Assembly (NCBI GenBank): GCA_046582185.1
Contig: JAYGEX010000018.1
Location: forward strand, 1-64,000
Length of the DNA: 64,000 nt
Reading direction: 5' to 3'
DNA from: GCA-002726655 sp046582185
GTDB lineage: Bacteria > Pseudomonadota > Gammaproteobacteria > Pseudomonadales > Azotimanducaceae
The notes under the pieces are model-generated. The model was not told where the DNA came from, made no database searches, and saw only the letters and a program-made list of their open reading frames with translations. Within the stretch, counting starts at the first letter, position 1; each line of letters opens with the position of its first letter. The position numbers were made by a program, and so were the translations under genes. Below, in pieces: positions 7,336 through 16,593 of this stretch.

Positions 7336-8544
7336 CTAGGTTCGATATTCCGCATTGATACGCACATAGTCATAACTTAGATCGCTGGTCCAGATCGTCT
7401 CATTTAGCTCTCCGGAATTTAAATCCACAGTGATGGTCACTTCCTCACCAGCCATGGCTTGCGCGCCCATAGATTCCTCGTAATCATCGGCCCTGCCGCC
7501 ATTAGCCATGAGTTGCACGTCTCCTACATAGACGTCGAGCTTTGAAACGTCGATATCAACATCGGCCTTGCCAATTGCCATGACGATGCGACCCCAATTG
7601 GCATCGCTCGCAAAGAGAGCCGTCTTCATCAGCGGCGAATTCGCGATCGCATAAGCTATCTTTAGACAGTCCTCGCTCTTACTACCATTGACAACCCGAA
7701 CCTCTACGAACTTGGTCGCGCCCTCTGCGTCCCTGATAATGCCTTGGGCCAGCTCGATCATCAGCTCTTCCAACATGGCATAAAACTGCGTCTCAGCTGC
7801 TTCATTAGGCGCAATGATTACCCCGGAAACCCCTGTTGCCGTCACAACACACGAATCATTAGTGGATGTATCGCTATCGACTGTTATTCGGTTAAACGAC
7901 TTGTTTACAGCCTTGTCCAGCAATGACTGCAACATCGCGGTCTTAATTGAGGCGTCCGTTGCAATATAAGTCAGCATGGTCGCCATATTCGGTTGAATCA
8001 TTCCCGCACCTTTAGCAATGCCGGTGATGGTCACAATCTTTTCGTCTATTTCGAATTGGCGGGACGCTATCTTGGGGCGAGTATCTGTAGTCATGATACC
8101 TCTGGCGGCATCCAGCCAGTTGTTCTCATCCAGGCCAGGGATGATCTTATCAAGAGCATCGGTAATATTTGCGACTGGCAGACGCTCGCCTATGACGCCA
8201 GTGGAAAAAGGCAGAACTTCTTCCGGTCTTGTTCCCGTTAACTGAGACAGGGATTTACAACAAAGTAAGGAATCAACGATGCCCTGCTGCCCGGTCGCTG
8301 CATTGGCGTTGCCGCTGTTAATCAATAGATATCTCGGCGACGACTGCTTTAGGTGCCGCTTGCCCACTTCAACCGGCGCTGCAGCAAACAAGCTCTTGGT
8401 AAAGACGGCAGCACTGTTGCTTCCCTGCGCAAATTCAAACATCACAAGGTCATGTACTGAGTCGGACTTTATGCCACAGGCAACCGATGCCAGTTTTACC
8501 CCAGGCACAGCATGATAGTGAGTGCTTCCCAATCCAACAGGCAT
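7336..8544 (-). CDS. argJ: Glutamate N-acetyltransferase / ornithine acetyltransferase ArgJ
   Basis: Recycles the acetyl group from N-acetylornithine to glutamate in arginine synthesis. 402 residues, the normal length of the self-cleaving precursor. The autoproteolysis site is the conserved KGAGMI...NMATMLTYIATD segment, where the Thr after Ala becomes the nucleophile of the beta chain. The substrate loop GDTSTNDS appears as DSDTSTNDS. Its ATG directly follows the secA stop (TAAATG), so it is translated from the secA transcript. Whether it is mono- or bifunctional cannot be told from sequence. Confidence 0.96.
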   Translation of the reverse strand: MPVGLGSTHYHAVPGVKLASVACGIKSDSVHDLVMFEFAQGSNSAAVFTKSLFAAAPVEVGKRHLKQSSPRYLLINSGNANAATGQQGIVDSLLCCKSLSQLTGTRPEEVLPFSTGVIGERLPVANITDALDKIIPGLDENNWLDAARGIMTTDTRPKIASRQFEIDEKIVTITGIAKGAGMIQPNMATMLTYIATDASIKTAMLQSLLDKAVNKSFNRITVDSDTSTNDSCVVTATGVSGVIIAPNEAAETQFYAMLEELMIELAQGIIRDAEGATKFVEVRVVNGSKSEDCLKIAYAIANSPLMKTALFASDANWGRIVMAIGKADVDIDVSKLDVYVGDVQLMANGGRADDYEESMGAQAMAGEEVTITVDLNSGELNETIWTSDLSYDYVRINAEYRT

Positions 8545-11268
8545 TTAGTTGAGCTTCCCGTGACAGGATTTGTATTTCTTGCCTGATCCACATGGGCAAG
8601 GCTCATTTCGCCCGACCTTTTTCTCACGCCTCACAAATGGAGACTGGGCCTGCTCTTCCGGCTGTGGCTCAGCCACACCGCTGCCACTGTCTTTTTGGAA
8701 GTTGAGTTTGTTTCTGGCGGCCTCCTCCCTTCTCCTGCGGTCCATCTCCTCAATATCATCAGCGGGTTGGAACTGAACCCGGGACAAGAACCGAATGACT
8801 TCGAATTTAACATTGTTCAACAGTTCTTCGAATAATTCGAAGGCTTCGCGCTTATACTCCTGCTTCGGCTGCTTCTGTGCGTATGCACGAAGATGAATTC
8901 CCTGCCGCAGGTAATCCATGGCCGACAGATGCTCTTTCCAAAGCGTATCAACTACATCCAGCATGATTCGTTTCTCGAATAGCCGTATATCCGGCCCCAC
9001 AGCCTGCTCTTTCACGCCATAGGCATCTCGAATTTCCTTTTCAATACGCTCTCGCAGAGACTCTTCATGCATGGAGTCGTCTTCTTCCAGCCAGCGCACC
9101 AGCGATAAGCTGGCACTGAATTCGGTGTGCAGCGCTTGCTCAAGACCCGGGATATCCCATTGTTCTTCAAGGCTCTGTGGCGGCACAAATCCATCTATCA
9201 CCTGATTGATGACGTCCTCCCACAAGGCACCAATTGTCTCGGAAATATCATGGGCTTCCATCAATTCCTTACGCTGCCCATAGATCATCTGTCGCTGATC
9301 ATTCGCGACATCATCATATTCAAGCAACTGTTTGCGTATGTCGAAGTTCCTGCCTTCCACTTTCCGCTGCGCCTTCTCAATCGCGTTAGTGACCATCTTA
9401 TGTTCAATGGCCTCGCCTTTTTCCATGCCCAGAGTTTTCATCAACCCGCGAATCCGGTCTGATGCAAATATGCGCATCAGGTTGTCTTCAAGTGACAGGT
9501 AGAATTTCGAGTAGCCGGGGTCTCCTTGCCGGCCCGCTCGCCCGCGAAGCTGATTGTCTATCCTGCGACTTTCATGTCGCTCTGTGCCAATGACATGAAG
9601 CCCCCCTGCCTCAATGACCAGATCGTGACTCTTCTGCCAGTCAGACTTGATTTTGGCGATTTGTACATCATCAGGGTCTTTCAAGGCTTCGATGTCGGCT
9701 TCCCAGCTGCCACCAAGGATAATATCTGTACCACGGCCCGCCATATTGGTGGCTATGGTTAATGTACCTGGCCTGCCTGCCTGGGCAATAATCTCTGCCT
9801 CTTTCTCGTGGAACTTGGCATTTAACACGCTGTGCTTAATCTTTTTCTTCTTCAACAGTTTTGACAATAGCTCAGAGGTCTCGATTGAAGCAGTACCCAC
9901 TAGAACTGGTGCATTTTTGGATAAACACTCGTGTATCTCGTCAACGATGGCCTCAAATTTGTCCTCATGAGTGAGATAGATCAGGTCATTGCGATCGTCT
10001 CTAATCATAGGCAGATTGGTTGGAATGACGACCACGTCCAGGCCATATATTTGCTGAAATTCAAATGCCTCCGTATCAGCCGTACCAGTCATCCCAGCAA
10101 GCTTGTTATACAGGCGGAAATAGTTCTGAAAGGTCGTGGATGCCAGCGTTTGGCTTTCGTTGGTGATCGAAACATTTTCTTTGGCTTCAACTGCCTGATG
10201 TATGCCACCGGACCAGCGCCGGCCTGGCATTGTTCGCCCGGTGTGTTCATCCACAATGACTATTTCATTGTCCTGAACAATATATTCAACATCCCGGTTG
10301 AACAAACAATGTGCTTTCAATCCAGAATGAACATGATGCAGTAGCGTGAGGTTTGCCGTGCCATATAGACTGTCGCCTTCGCGAAGTAAGCCAGCCTTTG
10401 TGAGCAAGGACTCTACTTTCTGATGGCCCTCTTCAGTTAATTCAATGTCCCGCTGCTTCTCATCAACGAAGAAGTCTCCGGGCGGCTCAATTTCATTCGC
10501 GATATCTTCTGGCGTCTTTTCCTGACGATCAAGCTGAGGAATAATCTTGTTGATTGCCTTATAGACTTCCGCGGTATTTTCAACACCACCAGAAATAATG
10601 AGGGGAGTTCTGGCTTCATCAATGAGAATGGAATCCACTTCATCGACGATGGAATAATTGAGTGTTCTCTGTACTTTTTCTTCCAGGCTAAAGGCCATAT
10701 TGTCGCGGAGATAATCGAAGCCAAATTCGTTATTTGTACCGTAGGTTATATCTGCTTGATAGGAGGCCTTCTTTTCGTCCATTGCCTGCCCGGAATAAAC
10801 AACACCGGCTGACATTCCCAGCGCCTCATAAAGAGGCCCCATCCACTGACAACCCCATTTGGCCAGATAGTCATTGACGGTGACAAGATGAACGCCCTTA
10901 CCGGTAATCGCGTTAAGGTAAAGGGCAAGCGTTGCAACAAATGTCTTGCCCTCACCAGTTCGCATCTCGGCTATTCGACCTTCATGGAGAGTAATTCCAC
11001 CTATCATCTGCACGTCAAAGATGCGCATCTTCAGCGTTCTTTGACCAGCCTCGCGAACGACTGCAAAAGCTTCCGGAAGAATCTCTTCCAGACTCGAACC
11101 GCCTTCTACGCGCGTTCGAAAGTCATCTTTCTTATTCTTTATGGCAAGGTCATCAAGCTTCTTCATTTCTTCTTCGAAGGTATTGATCTTGGTGACGACC
11201 TTTCCCATTCGCTTGAGTTCACGCTCGTTCTTACTTCCAAATACTTTGCTAATCATCTGCATAACCAT
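8545..11268 (-). CDS. secA: Preprotein translocase ATPase SecA
   Basis: The motor that drives preproteins through SecYEG. 907 residues. The DEAD motor has Walker A RTGEGKT (103-109), a DEVDS Walker B, and the second-domain motifs GTDIILGG and RGRAGRQGD. A preprotein cross-linking domain and helical scaffold follow. The C-terminus carries the SecB/zinc-binding motif CPCGSGKKYKSCH. The N-terminus MISKVFGSKNERELKRM matches the family, so translation could start at ATG 11268 or at either of two Met codons a few residues in. It follows the M23 peptidase gene by 124 bp and precedes argJ. No SecM-like gene is present. Confidence 0.98.
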   Translation of the reverse strand: MVMQMISKVFGSKNERELKRMGKVVTKINTFEEEMKKLDDLAIKNKKDDFRTRVEGGSSLEEILPEAFAVVREAGQRTLKMRIFDVQMIGGITLHEGRIAEMRTGEGKTFVATLALYLNAITGKGVHLVTVNDYLAKWGCQWMGPLYEALGMSAGVVYSGQAMDEKKASYQADITYGTNNEFGFDYLRDNMAFSLEEKVQRTLNYSIVDEVDSILIDEARTPLIISGGVENTAEVYKAINKIIPQLDRQEKTPEDIANEIEPPGDFFVDEKQRDIELTEEGHQKVESLLTKAGLLREGDSLYGTANLTLLHHVHSGLKAHCLFNRDVEYIVQDNEIVIVDEHTGRTMPGRRWSGGIHQAVEAKENVSITNESQTLASTTFQNYFRLYNKLAGMTGTADTEAFEFQQIYGLDVVVIPTNLPMIRDDRNDLIYLTHEDKFEAIVDEIHECLSKNAPVLVGTASIETSELLSKLLKKKKIKHSVLNAKFHEKEAEIIAQAGRPGTLTIATNMAGRGTDIILGGSWEADIEALKDPDDVQIAKIKSDWQKSHDLVIEAGGLHVIGTERHESRRIDNQLRGRAGRQGDPGYSKFYLSLEDNLMRIFASDRIRGLMKTLGMEKGEAIEHKMVTNAIEKAQRKVEGRNFDIRKQLLEYDDVANDQRQMIYGQRKELMEAHDISETIGALWEDVINQVIDGFVPPQSLEEQWDIPGLEQALHTEFSASLSLVRWLEEDDSMHEESLRERIEKEIRDAYGVKEQAVGPDIRLFEKRIMLDVVDTLWKEHLSAMDYLRQGIHLRAYAQKQPKQEYKREAFELFEELLNNVKFEVIRFLSRVQFQPADDIEEMDRRRREEAARNKLNFQKDSGSGVAEPQPEEQAQSPFVRREKKVGRNEPCPCGSGKKYKSCHGKLN

Positions 11269-11392
11269 AATGGGCAGTCTCTATTTAAGTCACTTTTTGA
11301 TTAGGGCCGACGATCACAGCCAGCCGAAAAGGGTAGAAGGAACGCCCGCGTTTAAACGTCAGGCGATCACAGAAACATGGAGTTTATTCTAA

Positions 11393-12316
11393 TCAGCGAC
11401 TGGCGCGATGGATATAGGTAGCAGGGTCGACGGCGCGACCATTTTTGAATACTTCGAAGTGGACGTGAGGTCCGGTAGAACGGCCGCTATTGCCCATCAA
11501 TCCGATGACCTGACCTTTCTTGACGACATCCCCAACTTTAACAATCAGATCTTTGTGATGGCCATACCGGGAAGCAAAGCCACCACCATGATTGATCTCT
11601 ATCATTTTACCGTAACCACTTCGCGGGCCGGCATAAACGACGACACCAGCAGCAACAGTAACAATGTCGTCGCCTTCACTTCCGGCAAAATCCACCCCAT
11701 TGTGCCAGGCACGTTTACCGGTAATGGGGTCATTTCTGCGCCCAAAGCGAGAAGACATCCAACCCTTCTTGATAGGTCGCCCTGTCAGAAAGATATCATT
11801 TTGTAATTTGCGATTGACGAGCAAGGTCTCAAGAACACCCAGCTGTTGTTCCCTGTTGTCTATCTCTTCGGCCAACCGATTGAGCACCTGGAGATAGTCC
11901 GGCGGCGAATACGTAGCTCCCTCTGATAATGATTCGGGGCCACCTAAGCCTGGCGCTCGGGAAAAATCAAATTCACCCTCTTCCAGCTTGGCAATGCTGG
12001 TTAAGCGTTCACCAAGTGCATCCAGTCGAACAATCCGCGCCTGTAATTTAGCCAGGCGTAATGCAGAGGCTTCCAGATTTTCTCTTGCATCGCGCTGCGC
12101 ATGCTCAATGTCCCTGCTCTGATTTTTCAGTACCTGGCGCCATTTGCTGACCATTTCGCCAGTCAACCCGGCTTCACCAACACCATGCAGATACGAAAAA
12201 TAACCGACCACTGCCGGTATTCCAAGGAGTCCAGCAAAGGTAAGCCCAATGAGCAGACCGCTGGCGGCAAAAGAGCGATGTCTTCCGGATCGATTGTCTA
12301 AAATGATGAATTTCAT
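11393..12316 (-). CDS. M23-family metallopeptidase (LytM domain), membrane-anchored
   Basis: A periplasmic peptidoglycan endopeptidase or divisome regulator of the M23 family. 307 residues with a short basic N-terminus, one membrane segment (about 18-40), and a coiled-coil region (about 60-165). The C-terminal LytM domain has zinc ligands visible as HNGVD (His and Asp) and GPHVHFEV (HxH), so it is probably catalytically active. It lies upstream of secA, a conserved position in many gammaproteobacteria, and is divergent from the dciA-like gene. Exact substrate bond unknown. Confidence 0.92.
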   Translation of the reverse strand: MKFIILDNRSGRHRSFAASGLLIGLTFAGLLGIPAVVGYFSYLHGVGEAGLTGEMVSKWRQVLKNQSRDIEHAQRDARENLEASALRLAKLQARIVRLDALGERLTSIAKLEEGEFDFSRAPGLGGPESLSEGATYSPPDYLQVLNRLAEEIDNREQQLGVLETLLVNRKLQNDIFLTGRPIKKGWMSSRFGRRNDPITGKRAWHNGVDFAGSEGDDIVTVAAGVVVYAGPRSGYGKMIEINHGGGFASRYGHHKDLIVKVGDVVKKGQVIGLMGNSGRSTGPHVHFEVFKNGRAVDPATYIHRASR

Positions 12317-12449
12317 GTTACTACTTGCTGTTTTATACCCTGTGGTTTTCTTCTTCTTATTATCGTCTTATTATCTTCTATTGGGACATCAAACTTTAGT
12401 ACCATTATTCTCTAGTGCCACTATTCTCAGTCCCCATATAGGCCAGGAC

Positions 12450-12911
12450 ATGCCCAGCATACCAAAATCAAGAATTCATAAGTCTCTTAAGCGACCAAAT
12501 CAAATATTGGGAAACCAAAAGGGTATCCTCAATAAGGTCTACGCACAAACCCGCGAGCTTCTCGCCATTCAGGCCACCATCCGCAATTTCGTCCCGGATA
12601 ATGTCCATGTTGCATCGGTCCGAGATGGCGTATTGCACCTCATAACCAATTCGAGTGCAACTGCTACGAGAATCAAATATCGCGGGCGAAATATCGTCAG
12701 TGCCATCCGCAATCAGAGCAAGAACCTTGATGTTAACAAAATTGCAGTTTCTGTTCGCCCTGAAGATCCGGATACCCGACCTGCGGCGAGAGAACCTCTC
12801 CCTATATCCAGCGAAAGCGCCAATCAGCTCAGCGATACTGCAAAATTCATCGAAGACGACGCCCTAAAACAGGCTCTCATCAAACTCTCAAAGAGAGCGG
12901 CCAAACCCTAA
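12450..12911 (+). CDS. DciA-like protein (DUF721)
   Basis: The DUF721/DciA family is the ancestral loader of the DnaB replicative helicase in bacteria lacking DnaC. 153 residues. The fold core is visible as LLAIQATIRNFVP...VHVASVRDGVLHLITNSSATATRIKYRGRNIV (split here for length), followed by a basic segment and a low-complexity C-terminal tail. ATG 12450 was chosen because sequence upstream in the frame is hydrophobic and unlike the family. It lies between the divergent M23-secA-argJ unit and convergent lpxC, the usual DUF721 site. Family assignment is moderately strong and function is inferred. Confidence 0.82.
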   Translation: MPSIPKSRIHKSLKRPNQILGNQKGILNKVYAQTRELLAIQATIRNFVPDNVHVASVRDGVLHLITNSSATATRIKYRGRNIVSAIRNQSKNLDVNKIAVSVRPEDPDTRPAAREPLPISSESANQLSDTAKFIEDDALKQALIKLSKRAAKP

Positions 12912-12935
12912 GAAACCCTATAAAGGCTGCTCTGC

Positions 12936-13865
12936 TCAAGCCTGTTCAGCAAACGCTGAACGGTAGTGTGAAAACGGCGCCTGTTCTGCATCATCAAAGG
13001 TCACGATCTCCCAAGAATCTGGATTCTTTAGTATTTCCTTACGCAATGCATGATTTTCTGTGTGCCCGGACTTATGCCCGATGAATTCGCCAATGATGCT
13101 GTAGCCCATTAGATAGAGGTCACCGATTGCGTCCAGAATCTTGTGCCGGACGAACTCGTCCTCGTGCCGAAGACCATCGTCATTGAGGACCCGGTAATCA
13201 TCTACCATTACCGCATTGTCCAGACTGCCACCTTTGATCAGGTTTAATTCCCGCATATGCTCGAATTCCTGCATCAGGCCAAATGTTCTCGCCCTGCTGA
13301 CTTCTTTTACATAAGAGGTGGTAGAAAAATTGATGCTGGCTTGTTGTTTCTTGATAACAGCGTTATCGAAGATAATGGTATGACTGACTTTAAAGCCATC
13401 ATAAGGTTTGATTGTCGCATATTGACCGTAGTCACCGGGGTTTTCCGCACTGCCAACGCGGACTTCCTTGGTGATCTTTAAAAACTTCTTCAGGGCATTT
13501 TGTTCTTCGATACCTGCAGATTGAATAAGAAAAACAAAGGTGGCCGCGCTGCCATCCATAATCGGCATTTCAGAGCCGCTTACCTCTACATAGGCATTAT
13601 CGATGCTCAAACCACACAATGCAGACATCAAATGCTCAATGGTGGTGATTCTATGTCCGTCCTTGATCAGCGTGGTTGCTAATCGAGTATCGCCGACGTT
13701 TTCCGTTCTCGCCTGTATTTCCACTGGGGGTTCAACATCAACCCGGACAAAGACTATTCCGGTGTCAATCGGCGCGGGACGAAGCGTTAAATAGACTTTT
13801 TCACCCGTATGCAGTCCAATGCCAGTCGCCCGAATGACATTCTTCAAAGTTCTTTGCTTTATCAT
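12936..13865 (-). CDS. lpxC: UDP-3-O-acyl-N-acetylglucosamine deacetylase LpxC
   Basis: Zinc deacetylase for the committed step of lipid A synthesis. 309 residues. Visible motifs are GIGLHTGEK at the N-terminus, the zinc-ligand segment TTIEHLMSAL, MDGSAATF, the HKILDAIGDLYLMG motif with zinc-binding His and Asp, and GHKSGHTENH with the catalytic histidine. ATG 13865 was chosen over an in-frame TTG six codons earlier because it matches the family N-terminus. It is the last gene of the dcw cluster, as in E. coli, separated from ftsZ by 234 bp that include a hairpin. The leader contains the recurrent GGACAAGAAC motif right before the start. Confidence 0.97.
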   Translation of the reverse strand: MIKQRTLKNVIRATGIGLHTGEKVYLTLRPAPIDTGIVFVRVDVEPPVEIQARTENVGDTRLATTLIKDGHRITTIEHLMSALCGLSIDNAYVEVSGSEMPIMDGSAATFVFLIQSAGIEEQNALKKFLKITKEVRVGSAENPGDYGQYATIKPYDGFKVSHTIIFDNAVIKKQQASINFSTTSYVKEVSRARTFGLMQEFEHMRELNLIKGGSLDNAVMVDDYRVLNDDGLRHEDEFVRHKILDAIGDLYLMGYSIIGEFIGHKSGHTENHALRKEILKNPDSWEIVTFDDAEQAPFSHYRSAFAEQA

Positions 13866-14046
13866 TATTGTTCTTGTCCCCAATTGCGGCGCGAATAGTA
13901 CCAGAAACTACCCTGACAATCCCCTTCGTCACAATATTTTGGCAGTATGATTTCCGGTATTAGTGTGACCCTGATTGAACTCATTAGTTGCACCGACACG
14001 TTCCAAAAGCAGCAGAATAGTACGGCTTACATCGAAAAGAGGTCCC

Positions 14047-14067
14047 GGGATGCCAAAATGGCCTCCC
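14047..14067 (-). terminator. Candidate hairpin downstream of ftsZ
   Basis: On the minus strand GGGAGGCC, loop ATTTT, then GGCATCCC gives an imperfect stem (one internal mismatch). It is followed by GGGACC and a CTCTTTTC stretch, about 30 bp after the ftsZ stop. It could reduce read-through into lpxC. The T-run is poor, so this is a weak call. Confidence 0.35.
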
Positions 14068-14099
14068 TAAACACTTCTCACATCGATACCGGTCAGCTT

Positions 14100-15257
14100 T
14101 TAGTCCGCCTGCCGCCTGAGGAATGCGGGAATATCGAGGTACTCAAGATCCTTACCGGTGGGCGGCTCACCATCGCGCTGACTATTTGAGGCTGCATTTC
14201 TTATGATTGTGGGTCGATCAAGGTCGGCGTAATCTATCGACCCATCTCCAGCAATCTTCTTCTTGACCTCATCCCGCAGATTTTTAGGCCGCTCTATTTG
14301 CAATTCACCGAGGCCTGTTGCAACTACCGTTACGCGCAATTCGTCTTCCATGTCATTGTCGATGACGGTACCGATAACAACTGTTGCGTTTTCAGAGGAA
14401 AATTCTTCAACTGTCGCGCCAACTTCAGAGAATTCGCCAAGAGATATATCTGAACTTGCGGCGATGTTGACCAAAATACCCCGCGCCCCATTGAAATCTA
14501 CGTCCTCAAGTAATGGACTTCGAATTGCTGCCTCCGCAGCTTCTCTGGCCCTGTTCTCACCTGATGCGCTACCACTTCCCATCATCGCCATACCCATTTC
14601 AGACATGACGGTTCTGACATCAGCAAAATCGACGTTGATCATTCCCGGCTTGATGATCAGGTCAGCAATACCCTGTACCGCGCCAAGCAAGACATCGTCG
14701 ACAGCTGCAAAGGCTTCCAGCAGGAGCGTGTCCTCGCCCATAATGGTTAGCAATCTCTCATTGGGAATAGTGATAAGAGAATCTACATATTTTGATAACT
14801 CTTCAATTCCGGCGAGCGCAGTCTTCATTCGCTTCTTGCCTTCAAAGGGAAAAGGCTTGGTCACAACAGCCACTGTCAGAATGCCAAGATCTTTCGCGAT
14901 CTCTGCGACAATCGGCGCGGCACCGGTGCCGGTACCACCACCCATACCTGCGGTAATGAACACCATGTCTGCACCATTTAGGGCTTCAGCGATACGATCC
15001 TTGTCCTCGAGCGCTGCATCTTTCCCCATGTTGGGATCCGCACCAGCACCAAGGCCTTTGGTAATATCTGATCCCAGCTGGAGCAAGGTCTTGGCGCTTA
15101 GATGTTGCAATGCCTGTGCGTCAGTATTGGCACAGACAAAATCAACCCCTTCTACTTGGCGAGTCACCATGTGTTCAACTGCATTACCACCGCCGCCGCC
15201 AACACCTACCACCTTTATTACGGCATGTGACTGCACACTATCTACTAGTTCAAACAT
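14100..15257 (-). CDS. ftsZ: Cell division protein FtsZ
   Basis: Tubulin-like GTPase that forms the Z ring. 385 residues. The GTP-binding signature GGGTGTG is at 106-112, the T7 loop follows (NVDFADVRTVM), then a short variable linker. The conserved C-terminal peptide LDIPAFLRRQAD binds FtsA and ZipA. ATG 15257 was chosen because AGGAGG precedes it by 7 nt and the family N-terminus begins MFEL. It follows ftsA by 103 bp, a gap that contains a 15-bp-period repeat (15319-15345). Confidence 0.98.
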   Translation of the reverse strand: MFELVDSVQSHAVIKVVGVGGGGGNAVEHMVTRQVEGVDFVCANTDAQALQHLSAKTLLQLGSDITKGLGAGADPNMGKDAALEDKDRIAEALNGADMVFITAGMGGGTGTGAAPIVAEIAKDLGILTVAVVTKPFPFEGKKRMKTALAGIEELSKYVDSLITIPNERLLTIMGEDTLLLEAFAAVDDVLLGAVQGIADLIIKPGMINVDFADVRTVMSEMGMAMMGSGSASGENRAREAAEAAIRSPLLEDVDFNGARGILVNIAASSDISLGEFSEVGATVEEFSSENATVVIGTVIDNDMEDELRVTVVATGLGELQIERPKNLRDEVKKKIAGDGSIDYADLDRPTIIRNAASNSQRDGEPPTGKDLEYLDIPAFLRRQAD

Positions 15258-15318
15258 AATTCGCCCTCCTAAGGCCAAGGCAATTTTCCACGGTATTATT
15301 TGTTATTTGTTTCCTAAA

Positions 15319-15345
15319 TCTTTCCGCACTTATTCTTTCCGCACT
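15319..15345. repeat. Short direct repeat upstream of ftsZ
   Basis: The 12-mer TCTTTCCGCACT occurs twice with a 15-bp period (15319-15330 and 15334-15345), between the ftsA stop and the ftsZ ribosome-binding site. On the coding strand the unit reads AGTGCGGAAAGA. A regulatory role is possible but unproven. Confidence 0.6.
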
Positions 15346-15360
15346 AGATAACTTCACGTG

Positions 15361-16593
15361 TTACGCCCCTCCCATGAGCCAATTTTTGACACGCCCAACA
15401 ACACTCTCCATTCCTGCATTCGATGGGATGACAAGACCATCACCTTGTTGTTTGGCGCCATACTGCAGCAGTCCAACCGCCGTTGAATAAATTGGATTGC
15501 GAACGATGTCCGCCAGCCCACTGACTCCGTGAGGCATGCCAATATTGACAGGCATGTGGAATATTTCTTCGGCAAGTTCCACCACACCTTCCATTTTTGA
15601 TGTACCACCAGTAAGTACGATGCCTGCTGCCACCAGATCTTCAAAGCCGCTACGTCTGAGCTCGGCCTGGATTAGTGTAAAAAGCTCGTCGTACCTTGGC
15701 TCAACCACTTCGGCAAGCGCCTGTCTGGAAAGGTCTCGATCGGATCGATCGCCAACGCTTGGCACTTTAATAGTTTCATTTTCACCGGCGAGACTTGCCA
15801 GAGCACAGGCGTATCTAATTTTAATCTCTTCAGCATTAGGCGTCGGCGTTCTAAGCGCCATGGCAATGTCGTTTGTCACCTGGTCCCCTGCTATGGGGAT
15901 TACCGCCGTATGTCGTATGGCACCATCGGTAAATATTGCGATATCAGACGTTCCACCGCCGATATCCACAAGGCATACACCGAGATCCTTTTCATCTTCT
16001 GTAAGCACAGAGAAGCCAGAGGCAACCTGCTCCAAAATGATATCTTCAACTTCCAGGCCACAGCGTTTAATGCATTTCTCAATATTTTGCGCAGCATTTA
16101 CCGCACAAGTAACCAGGTGCACTTTTGCCTCCAGACGTACGCCAGACATACCCAGCGGCTCCTTAACACCTTCCTGGGTATCGATGACGAATTCCTGGGG
16201 CAGTATGTGCAAGATCTTCTGATCTGCCGGAATAGCAACCGCCTGAGCTGCATCAATCACTCGCTCGATATCCGGCTGAAAAACCTCTCGATCACGAATG
16301 GCGACAATGCCATGTGAATTCAGGCTTCGGATATGGCTGCCTGCAATGCCTGCATATACAGAATGAATTTCACAGCCTGCCATCAACTCAGCCTCTTCTA
16401 TGGCACGCTGAATAGATTGAACCGTGGATTCAATATTAACCACCACCCCCTTCTTCAAGCCTTTCGATGGGTGACTGCCGATACCAATAATCTCAACTTC
16501 CTTTTCCGGCGTCAGTTCACCGACTATGGCAACAACCTTGGAGGTTCCGATATCAAGGCCGACGATCATTCGGTTTCCAATTGAACTGGTCAT
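15361..16593 (-). CDS. ftsA: Cell division protein FtsA
   Basis: Actin-like protein that tethers FtsZ to the membrane. 410 residues. The N-terminus IVGLDIGTSKVVAIVGEL is the phosphate-1 loop, VDIGGGTSDIAIF is phosphate-2, and LTGGTSKMEGV is the adenosine motif. The C-terminal amphipathic membrane helix is RVKNWLMGGA. It starts 4 bp inside the ftsQ stop region, so translation is coupled, and is followed by ftsZ. Confidence 0.98.
   Translation of the reverse strand: MTSSIGNRMIVGLDIGTSKVVAIVGELTPEKEVEIIGIGSHPSKGLKKGVVVNIESTVQSIQRAIEEAELMAGCEIHSVYAGIAGSHIRSLNSHGIVAIRDREVFQPDIERVIDAAQAVAIPADQKILHILPQEFVIDTQEGVKEPLGMSGVRLEAKVHLVTCAVNAAQNIEKCIKRCGLEVEDIILEQVASGFSVLTEDEKDLGVCLVDIGGGTSDIAIFTDGAIRHTAVIPIAGDQVTNDIAMALRTPTPNAEEIKIRYACALASLAGENETIKVPSVGDRSDRDLSRQALAEVVEPRYDELFTLIQAELRRSGFEDLVAAGIVLTGGTSKMEGVVELAEEIFHMPVNIGMPHGVSGLADIVRNPIYSTAVGLLQYGAKQQGDGLVIPSNAGMESVVGRVKNWLMGGA

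Noticed and set aside
14263..15351. 362-codon open frame antisense to ftsZ
   Set aside because: It mirrors the ftsZ codons and is Ser/Thr/Pro-rich in the way antisense frames are; ftsZ is unambiguous.
15536..16222. 228-codon open frame antisense to ftsA
   Set aside because: Antisense shadow of a well-conserved gene with no domain of its own.
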